A stretch of DNA of 5,372 nucleotides from Candidatus Dadabacteria bacterium. GTDB lineage: Bacteria; Desulfobacterota_D; UBA1144; Nemesobacterales; UBA2774. The stretch is taken from assembly GCA_003229065.1 (NCBI GenBank), contig QIHJ01000270.1:1-5372 (forward strand). Reading direction: 5' to 3'. The notes beneath the pieces are model-generated. The model made no database searches, was not told where the DNA came from, and saw only the letters and a program-made list of their open reading frames with translations. Below, piece by piece: positions 1 through 3,922 of the stretch; position 1 is the first letter of the stretch; each line of letters begins with the position of its first letter. The position numbers were made by a program, and so were the translations under genes.

Positions 1-1011
1 GGCCTCCTGCCCCTTGACAGAGGCGGAGTAGAAACCCTGATTGAACACTCATCCAGACTGGCCGGGGACCAGAACAAGCTATCAATTGAGCTCGGGGGGA
101 TTACGAAAATACTTAAAGAGGCCGACTACTGGACCAAGAAGGATAACAACAGCAAGCTTACGAAGAGGGAGCATGTAGAGAAAGCGATCGACGAGAAGAT
201 ATACAGATCTAACATGGTAGAGGAAAAGATAAGGGAGATGATCTCAAAGGGGATCATAATGATAGAAACACAAGGCGTGGCCGTAGGCCAGATAAACGGC
301 CTGGCAGTTTACAATATGGGGGACTATGCGTTCGGACGGCCTTCCAAGATATCGTGTGAAACTTACATGGGGACCGAAGGCGTGATGAACATTGAAAGAA
401 AAGCTAGATTGAGCGGCAATATCCACGACAAAGGCGTGTTTATACTAAGCGGTTACATCGGGAGCACATACGCCCAGAAAAAACCGCTCAGCCTATCGGC
501 AAGTATCGGGTTCGAGCAGAGCTATGATGTAATAGACGGCGACAGCGCCTCCGCTGCAGAGCTTATAGTGCTGTTCTCGAGCCTCTCCGGTGTTCCGATC
601 AAACAGAGCCTCGCTATCACAGGGTCCGTTAACCAAAAAGGACAGATACAGCCGATCGGGGGAGCAAACGAAAAGATAGAGGGGTTCTACCAGGTCTGTA
701 AAGCAAAGGGTTTCACGGGCGAGCAGGGAGTTGTAATACCCCATCAAAATGTCAGAAACCTGATGCTCAAAAAGGAAGTAGTAGATGATATTAAAAAAGG
801 GAAATTCCACATATACCCGGTTGAAATCATCGATCAGGCAGTTGAGATACTAACCGGAAAAGAATCCGGCACCAAAGGTGACAGCGGCAGATTCAAGAGG
901 GGAACGGTAAATTACCTAGTGGACAAAAAGCTAAGAGAATTTGCAGAAGATTACAGAAAATTCGGCAGACAGGGAGCTAAAAAGAGTAACGGCTCAAACT
1001 CGGAGGCTTAA
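1..1011 (+). CDS. Lon-like ATP-dependent protease, C-terminal part (5' end outside window)
   Basis: The reading frame is open from the first base to the TAA at 1009-1011, giving 336 visible residues; the AAA+ ATPase half lies upstream. The first ~90 residues are helical and charged, as expected for the lid/helical region, so the first internal ATG (214) is not the true start. The protease domain follows: IDGDSASAAE carries the catalytic serine (codon 544-546) and IGGANEKIEG the catalytic lysine (codon 673-675), matching the Ser/Lys dyad of Lon. GDSAS in place of the GPSAG of classical Lon, together with MIETQGVAVGQINGLAVY, points to the LonB-like group with an AAA_32-type ATPase, not housekeeping Lon. 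The family degrades proteins using ATP, normally as a soluble ring. The last ~50 residues are a charged tail. A terminator follows directly. Family assignment is firm; substrates are unknown. Confidence 0.93.
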   Translation, partial: GLLPLDRGGVETLIEHSSRLAGDQNKLSIELGGITKILKEADYWTKKDNNSKLTKREHVEKAIDEKIYRSNMVEEKIREMISKGIIMIETQGVAVGQINGLAVYNMGDYAFGRPSKISCETYMGTEGVMNIERKARLSGNIHDKGVFILSGYIGSTYAQKKPLSLSASIGFEQSYDVIDGDSASAAELIVLFSSLSGVPIKQSLAITGSVNQKGQIQPIGGANEKIEGFYQVCKAKGFTGEQGVVIPHQNVRNLMLKKEVVDDIKKGKFHIYPVEIIDQAVEILTGKESGTKGDSGRFKRGTVNYLVDKKLREFAEDYRKFGRQGAKKSNGSNSEA

Positions 1012-1015
1012 CTCT

Positions 1016-1762
1016 CTACCGGGAGGGCAGTGTATGCCTTTTTTTGTTATATCCGAACAAGCTCAGGAAGCCGCCGAATGTCGTATCGCTAAGCTCTTTT
1101 AGGCGCTCAATATACTCTGGCGTAACCTCCCTTATAACATCGGGATCTATCTTATCTTTAAGCGCCTCTATCTCTTCTTTATTTGCAGTAACGTTAAGCC
1201 ACCGCTCGATCATGGGCTCATCGACTTCCAGGTGAAACTGAAAACCGTATATGTTTTCCCCCAAACGAAACGCTTGATTCATGCAAAGAGGTGATGAGGC
1301 CAGGCGCACGGCACCCTCTGGCAATTCAAATGTATCCCCATGCCATTGAAATATTTTTTCGACCTCTGAGAATTTAGAGATGAGCGGGTCGGATATCCCT
1401 TCCTCAGTGGGGGAGACATCGTACCATCCGATTTCCTTCTCGGAATTCTTTTTGACTTTTGCTCCAAGAGCTTTTGCCAGGAGCTGAGACCCTAGACATA
1501 CTCCCAGGATCGGGAAGCCCCTGTGCATAGCATCTTTTATAAGCCTGACTTCGGTCTCTAAAAAGGGATAGTCCCGGGTCTCATCGACACTCATCGGTCC
1601 CCCGAGAACAATGAGCCCCTCATACCCTTCCAGGCTGGGCTCTGCGTCGGGGTAGCGCTCGAAGTTTACGTACTTGATCCTGAAACCCGCATTTCTTAAA
1701 AGCGGGTCCAGAGTACCCAGTATTTCATGCGCTACATGCTGAAATACAAGTATTTTGGCCAA
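1016..1762 (-). CDS. Class I glutamine amidotransferase domain protein (GMP synthase-like)
   Basis: The protein has 248 residues. It carries the complete GATase1 triad: Cys89 in the nucleophile elbow GVCLGSQLLA, and His177 and Glu179 in FQFHLEVDE. The oxyanion-strand motif VLGGPMSV lies at 52-59. This domain releases ammonia from glutamine; the stand-alone GMP-synthase-like group (COG0518) acts on diverse or unknown acceptors, and no synthetase partner is encoded nearby. Residues ~190-248 form a helical extension beyond the core. The start is TTG at 1762: an in-frame TAG lies a few codons upstream with no ATG or GTG between, and MAKILVFQHV is the usual N-terminus of the family. A purine-rich AGGGAAGA sits somewhat far upstream as a possible ribosome site. 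The gene converges on the Lon-like gene with four bases between stop codons. Its own terminator is unclear: only a 4-base stem (984-987 with 998-1001) plus five T's is seen. Confidence 0.9.
   Translation of the reverse strand: MAKILVFQHVAHEILGTLDPLLRNAGFRIKYVNFERYPDAEPSLEGYEGLIVLGGPMSVDETRDYPFLETEVRLIKDAMHRGFPILGVCLGSQLLAKALGAKVKKNSEKEIGWYDVSPTEEGISDPLISKFSEVEKIFQWHGDTFELPEGAVRLASSPLCMNQAFRLGENIYGFQFHLEVDEPMIERWLNVTANKEEIEALKDKIDPDVIREVTPEYIERLKELSDTTFGGFLSLFGYNKKRHTLPSR
1024..1045 (+). terminator. Rho-independent terminator of the Lon-like gene
   Basis: GGCA (1026-1029) pairs with TGCC (1035-1038) around a GTGTA loop. A G-T and an A-T pair extend the stem outward, and seven T residues follow (1039-1045). 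It begins 12 bases after the Lon-like stop codon. It lies inside the last codons of the opposite-strand amidotransferase gene, so the same bases also encode the Lys-Lys-Arg-His-Thr-Leu end of that protein. The short stem makes it moderate in strength by eye. Confidence 0.7.
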
Positions 1763-1811
1763 TTTCTTAAAATCTTCCCTTGTGGTTAAGCTCTAATTTA
1801 GTAAAACCTAG

Positions 1812-1840
1812 ATTGTACCCTGTACATTCGCTTATGGAAA
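1812..1840 (-). promoter_or_regulatory. Candidate sigma-70 promoter of the amidotransferase gene
   Basis: On the minus strand, TTTCCA (1840-1835, 4 of 6 to the -35 consensus) is followed after 17 bases by TACAAT (1817-1812, 5 of 6 to the -10 consensus). A start of transcription near 1805 would leave a leader of about 40 bases before the TTG at 1762. The pair lies between the upstream gene's terminator and this gene, where a promoter is needed. The -35 is weak, and the call rests on consensus matching alone. Confidence 0.45.
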
Positions 1841-1863
1841 TCCGTTAAGATATGATAGGCGGA

Positions 1864-1894
1864 TAAAAAAAGAGACGGCACTCTGGCCGCCTCT
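1864..1894 (-). terminator. Rho-independent terminator of the nucleotidyltransferase gene
   Basis: Read on the minus strand, AGAGGCGGC (1894-1886) pairs over nine positions, one of them a G-T wobble, with GCCGTCTCT (1879-1871) across a six-base loop. Six further T's follow (1870-1865). It lies about 50 bases after the stop codon of the nucleotidyltransferase gene and before the promoter of the amidotransferase gene, so it separates the two transcription units. This is the clearest terminator in the window. Confidence 0.88.
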
Positions 1895-1942
1895 GATTAA
1901 ACAATTACGAATTCGTATCCCGCTAACTAAGTGGAACGGGAA

Positions 1943-2401
1943 TTACTCGCCTTTTAGGTACTTTACAACATCTTCCTGTATAGACTCGTCTACAAGCTCT
2001 CTCCAATCATCGTTCCCTTCTGTTACTGAGGAGCGGATTTTGGTAGCCGAGACCCAGCCTATATTCTCGGGTGGAGAGAACTCGTTCATCTCATACCCGA
2101 CCCCCCTTCCCCAGTTTACCGACTCGATATCCGGGATGATCATTACGACTACGTCATCACCCTTAGTCTCGTGGTACTTCCTGATCATATCCACTGTCTG
2201 CTCCGTAGTAAACGGGTTCTTATCATCCGGGGGGATATCTCTCACCATAAGAAGACATGGAACACCCTTGTCCAGTTTCTGCTTAACAAGAGTTACATGC
2301 CCGATATGATATGGCTGGTATCTGCCAATAAATATTGCCCTTTTGCTATTATCAGGCGTAATTTCAGAATGCCCGTGATTTGTTACAGTCCATTCACTCA
2401 T
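1943..2401 (-). CDS. Small adenylyl/cytidylyltransferase-like nucleotidyltransferase
   Basis: This 152-residue protein has the nucleotidyltransferase alpha/beta phosphodiesterase fold. GRYQPYHIGH (26-35) holds the HxGH nucleotide-binding motif, and VSATKIRSS (117-125) is the C-terminal ISxTxxR-type motif that contacts the triphosphate. NPFTTEQ (62-68) and VNWGRGVGYE (95-104) resemble archaeal-type NMN adenylyltransferase and the nucleotidyltransferase domains found with some adenylylsulfate kinases. The family moves a nucleotidyl group from ATP or CTP to a phosphate acceptor with release of pyrophosphate; the acceptor here cannot be read from the sequence. NMN is one possibility. The ATG at 2401 is preferred to the GTG at 2410, because GAGAGG then lies eight bases upstream, whereas for the GTG it would overlap the start. 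It is a single-gene unit with its own promoter and terminator. Residues 1-20 are a non-conserved-looking polar leader. Confidence 0.88.
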   Translation of the reverse strand: MSEWTVTNHGHSEITPDNSKRAIFIGRYQPYHIGHVTLVKQKLDKGVPCLLMVRDIPPDDKNPFTTEQTVDMIRKYHETKGDDVVVMIIPDIESVNWGRGVGYEMNEFSPPENIGWVSATKIRSSVTEGNDDWRELVDESIQEDVVKYLKGE

Positions 2402-2409
2402 TTCATTCA

Positions 2410-2415
2410 CCTCTC
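2410..2415 (-). promoter_or_regulatory. Ribosome binding site deciding the nucleotidyltransferase start
   Basis: GAGAGG on the minus strand ends eight bases before the ATG at 2401. The competing GTG at 2410-2408 shares its first base with this motif, so the motif cannot serve it. This supports a protein three residues shorter than the longest open frame. Confidence 0.65.
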
Positions 2416-2507
2416 AAATGTGTTATCGATTTTGCTTCGGTATTACATAGAATAGATTAACTCTGAAAGAAACGTATCCAACTCATACCCCAGCAATCAG
2501 GACTTTG

Positions 2508-2535
2508 ATTATACCAGCAAGATTAGTTTTTTCAA
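2508..2535 (-). promoter_or_regulatory. Strong extended -10 sigma-70 promoter for the nucleotidyltransferase gene
   Basis: On the minus strand, TTGAAA (2535-2530, 5 of 6) is followed after 16 bases by a perfect TATAAT (2513-2508), preceded by the extended element TGG (2516-2514). Transcription would start near 2501, giving a leader of about 100 bases before the ATG at 2401. No known riboswitch or attenuator is recognised in that leader. The -35 box lies only 11 bases from the edge of the repeat array, so the array sits directly behind this promoter. Confidence 0.72.
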
Positions 2536-2546
2536 TCCGGCTTAAT

Positions 2547-2582
2547 GGGGACAGAGGCGAGCGTTTCACCGCGATGCCGGGG
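2547..2582 (+). repeat. Repeat unit 1, type A
   Basis: It begins GGGGACAGAGGCGAGCG and ends GCGATGCCGGGG. This is the best-paired unit: GGC 2556-2558 with GCC 2576-2578, and GCG 2561-2563 with CGC 2570-2572, around a six-base loop. It is followed by CAAG and then TATAAAAT. Confidence 0.85.
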
Positions 2583-2592
2583 CAAGTATAAA
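2565..2592 (+). promoter_or_regulatory. Promoter-like pair within repeat unit 1 (rightward)
   Basis: TTCACC (2565-2570, 4 of 6 to the -35 consensus) is followed after 16 bases by TATAAA (2587-2592, 5 of 6 to the -10 consensus). The first box is in the repeat loop and the second is in the conserved flank. No plus-strand gene lies downstream, so any transcript would run into the array and antisense to aat. Weak on its own; it gains some weight from the same arrangement in unit 3. Confidence 0.25.
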
Positions 2593-2616
2593 ATAAAACA
2601 GGCCGCGAGTGAATAT

Positions 2617-2652
2617 GGGGACAGAGGCAAGCGTCTTTGTGCGATGCCGGGG
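2617..2652 (+). repeat. Repeat unit 2, type B
   Basis: It begins GGGGACAGAGGC, has A in place of G two bases later, and carries the type B centre TCTTTGT. The inner stem keeps its GC/GC pairs plus a G-T wobble. It is followed by TATTAATC, without the GTATAAAAT seen after type A units. Confidence 0.85.
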
Positions 2653-2666
2653 TATTAATCAGAAAT

Positions 2667-2702
2667 GAGGACAGAGGCGAGCGCTTCACAGCGATGCCGG
2701 GG
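2667..2702 (+). repeat. Repeat unit 3, type A
   Basis: It begins GAGGACAGAGGC instead of GGGG, has the centre CTTCACA, and ends GCGATGCCGGGG. The third inner stem pair is lost (G opposite A). It is followed by CGGG and then TATAAAAT, nearly the same flank as after unit 1. Confidence 0.85.
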
Positions 2703-2712
2703 CGGGTATAAA
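2685..2712 (+). promoter_or_regulatory. Promoter-like pair within repeat unit 3 (rightward)
   Basis: TTCACA (2685-2690, 5 of 6) and TATAAA (2707-2712, 5 of 6) are separated by exactly 16 bases, the same geometry as in unit 1. It points towards unit 4 and the 3' end of aat. Whether it is active cannot be told from the sequence. Confidence 0.3.
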
Positions 2713-2717
2713 ATCAA

Positions 2718-2753
2718 GAGGACAGAGGCGAGCGTCTTTGTGCGATGCCGGGG
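2718..2753 (+). repeat. Repeat unit 4, type B
   Basis: It begins GAGGACAGAGGC and carries the same TCTTTGT centre and TGC right arm as unit 2. Its terminal GGGG can alternatively pair with the CCCC at 2758-2761 around TAAA, a second small hairpin that exists only at this end of the array. Confidence 0.85.
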
Positions 2754-2841
2754 TAAACCCCCAGGTAAGGGAGTCCCCGAAGCAAAGCACCGTCTTCATA
2801 TTTTAACCTTCGAGATAATTTAAATCTTAGGATATATAGCT
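2754..2841. other. Gene-free stretch between the repeat array and the aat stop codon
   Basis: No gene is seen. The left part holds CCCC at 2758-2761, complementary to the end of repeat unit 4, and GGGAGTCCCC (2767-2776), an imperfect palindrome. GAAG at 2777-2780 can pair with CTTC at 2794-2797. None is followed by a T-run on the minus strand, so no convincing intrinsic terminator for aat is found. The rest, up to 2841, is AT-rich and featureless. Confidence 0.5.
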
Positions 2842-3528
2842 CTATTCAGACCTATGCCAGCGACCTTTTTTTGTCTCTTTTTCTAAACTTTTCTCTAGCA
2901 TATTCAAAAAAGACTCCCTGTCCACCTCTTTTCCGCCCATGCTCTTCATGTGGTCGTTGGGCACCTGAGAGTCTATAAAGTCAAAGTTCCATAGCTTAAG
3001 CCTCTGAACAAGATAATAGAGCGCCGCTTTAGACGCATTACTCTTATCAAAAAACATCGACTCCCCGAAAAAAGCCCCTCCGAGCGAAACACCGTACAGA
3101 CCGCCCACAAGTGAGCCATCCTGATACGTCTCGACCGAATGCGCATAGCCTCTACTGTGAAGCTCGCCGTAGGCCTCTATCATATCATCCGTTATCCATG
3201 TGCCGTCTTGTCCCCTGCGGCTGGCTCCGGCACATCTCTCGACAACATTAATAAAGGAATTATCGAACTTCACCTCAAACTCGCTCTGACGTATGATTTT
3301 TAGTAATTTTTTAGTAACGCTAAGCTCGTCCAAAAATAGAACGAGTCTCGGGTCGGGTGAAAACCAGAGGATCGGATCACCCTCCGAGAACCATGGGAAG
3401 ATACCGCTTTTATACGCCGTGAGCAGTCTCTCGGCGCTCAGGTCACCGCCCACTGCCAGGAGACCGTTCGACTCCGCATGTACAGGGTGGGGGAATTTAA
3501 TTGAATCGTCAAGGAGAAAAACAGGCAT
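2842..3528 (-). CDS. aat: Leucyl/phenylalanyl-tRNA-protein transferase
   Basis: This enzyme moves Leu or Phe from charged tRNA to proteins with N-terminal Lys or Arg, creating N-degrons that ClpS delivers to ClpAP in the cytoplasm. The 228 residues match the full family length. Motifs in order are GLLAVGGDLS (22-31), GIFPWF (42-47), PILWFSPDPR (52-61), GTWI (109-112), YAHSVE (128-133), GGLYGVSLGGAFFGESMFF (142-160) and FIDSQVPNDHMKSMGG (184-199). Glu156 and Gln188 fall at the positions described as important for catalysis in the E. coli enzyme. The ATG at 3528 is the first possible start after an in-frame TAG and gives the usual MPVFxLxD N-terminus; no good ribosome site precedes it. No convincing promoter is seen in the 109 bases upstream, so read-through from the Rdx gene is plausible. 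The tail (ETKKGRW) is ordinary for the family. Confidence 0.97.
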   Translation of the reverse strand: MPVFLLDDSIKFPHPVHAESNGLLAVGGDLSAERLLTAYKSGIFPWFSEGDPILWFSPDPRLVLFLDELSVTKKLLKIIRQSEFEVKFDNSFINVVERCAGASRRGQDGTWITDDMIEAYGELHSRGYAHSVETYQDGSLVGGLYGVSLGGAFFGESMFFDKSNASKAALYYLVQRLKLWNFDFIDSQVPNDHMKSMGGKEVDRESFLNMLEKSLEKETKKGRWHRSE

Positions 3529-3550
3529 AGAGGAATTCTATACTCAATTC

Positions 3551-3584
3551 AAAAATTCTAAAGTCTCAGTCTCTCAGAATTCTT
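3551..3584 (-). terminator. AT-rich inverted repeat between the Rdx gene and aat, possible weak terminator
   Basis: AAAAATTCT (3551-3559) and AGAATTCTT (3576-3584) can form a nine-pair stem with one G-T wobble around a 16-base loop; the loop contains a short direct repeat of AGTCTC. On the minus strand the T-run is part of the stem instead of following it. On the plus strand TTTTTATATAA follows. The stem is almost all A-T, so it may partly stop transcription or may simply be AT-rich spacer DNA. Confidence 0.3.
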
Positions 3585-3637
3585 TTTATATAACCCGAGC
3601 CAGAAGGCGCCGAGAGAACGTTACTAACCCTGCCAAT

Positions 3638-3922
3638 TCATTCTATCTCGCTATGACCCAGGTCTTTATCAGGAGCGGCAATGTCTCTGACAATATTTTT
3701 AAGCTCCCTTATATCGGGGAAACGCCCCTTATCTTTTCTAGACCACACGAGCTCGCTATCGACCCTTACTTCAAATACCCCTCCGGTACCGGGTGATAGC
3801 GAAACCTCTTTAATCTCCTGCTCAAAGGTAGTGAGTAGCTCCTGAGCCATCCATGTAGCCCGGAGCAGCCACCCGCACTGCCGGCAGTATCTTATGTCAA
3901 TCCTGCTCCCCGTTTTGTCCAT
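3638..3922 (-). CDS. SelT/SelW/SelH (Rdx) family CxxC protein
   Basis: This is a small thioredoxin-like protein of 94 residues. IDIRYCRQCGW (8-18) carries the CxxC motif (Cys13, Cys16) right after the first strand. A helix (LLRATWMAQELLTTF) and the family signature GTGGVFEVRVDSELVWSRKDKGRFPD follow. In animal selenoproteins of this family the second position is selenocysteine; here both are cysteine. A redox role is expected, but the substrate is unknown for most bacterial members. The ATG at 3922 is preferred; an in-frame GTG at 3934 would add four residues and also has a possible ribosome site (AAGGA). With either start it overlaps the end of the AsmA-like gene in another frame (26 or 38 bases), indicating coupled translation. 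It is followed by 109 bases and aat. Confidence 0.9.
   Translation of the reverse strand: MDKTGSRIDIRYCRQCGWLLRATWMAQELLTTFEQEIKEVSLSPGTGGVFEVRVDSELVWSRKDKGRFPDIRELKNIVRDIAAPDKDLGHSEIE

Larger units (their letters stand above)
2547..2753 (+). repeat. Four-copy REP-like interspersed repeat array (A-B-A-B)
   Basis: Four 36-base units lie in the same orientation, separated by spacers of 34, 14 and 15 bases. All share GACAGAGGC near the left end and GCGATGCCGGGG at the right end; the central ~8 bases define two subtypes. Units 1 and 3 are type A (centre TTTCACC or CTTCACA); units 2 and 4 are type B (centre TCTTTGT). Each unit can fold as GGC-GA-GCG against CGC-GAT-GCC, with the inner pair weakened in units 2-4. 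Unit 1 is 26 of 36 G+C, well above its surroundings. The spacers differ in length and sequence and the unit count is small, so this is not CRISPR. It looks like an intergenic palindromic repeat family of unknown function; the orientation given is arbitrary. Confidence 0.85.

Noticed and set aside
13..26. CTTGACAGAGGCGG near the left edge resembles the left end of the repeat unit
   Set aside because: Only about ten bases match, it lies in the Lon-like coding frame, and the diagnostic GCGATGCCGGGG end is missing, so chance similarity is likely.
976..1001. Possible minus-strand terminator for the amidotransferase gene
   Set aside because: The stem is only four base pairs (984-987 with 998-1001) with a ten-base loop and five T's, too weak to call.
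2040..2455. Two plus-strand open frames opposite the nucleotidyltransferase gene
   Set aside because: They overlap each other and lie antisense to a gene with intact catalytic motifs; neither resembles a known protein.
2483..2689. A 68-residue minus-strand open frame across the repeat array
   Set aside because: It is built mostly from translated repeat units (the RSPLS peptide recurs), has no recognisable domain, and covers the promoter of the neighbouring gene.
2547..2753. CRISPR array
   Set aside because: Spacers are 34, 14 and 15 bases, two of them far too short. Units fall into two subtypes, spacer flanks are partly conserved, and no cas gene is present.
1..3528. A joint proteolysis system of the Lon-like protease with Aat
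   Set aside because: The two genes are about 1.8 kb apart on opposite strands with unrelated genes between, and Aat is known to feed ClpS/ClpAP, not Lon.
3529..3637. Promoter for aat around a TATATAA sequence
   Set aside because: No acceptable -35 box lies 16-18 bases upstream of the TATA-like tract, which fits ordinary AT-rich spacer.
3293..3796. A 167-residue plus-strand open frame over aat and the Rdx gene
   Set aside because: It is antisense to two well-supported genes and has low-complexity, arginine/serine-rich content with no domain.
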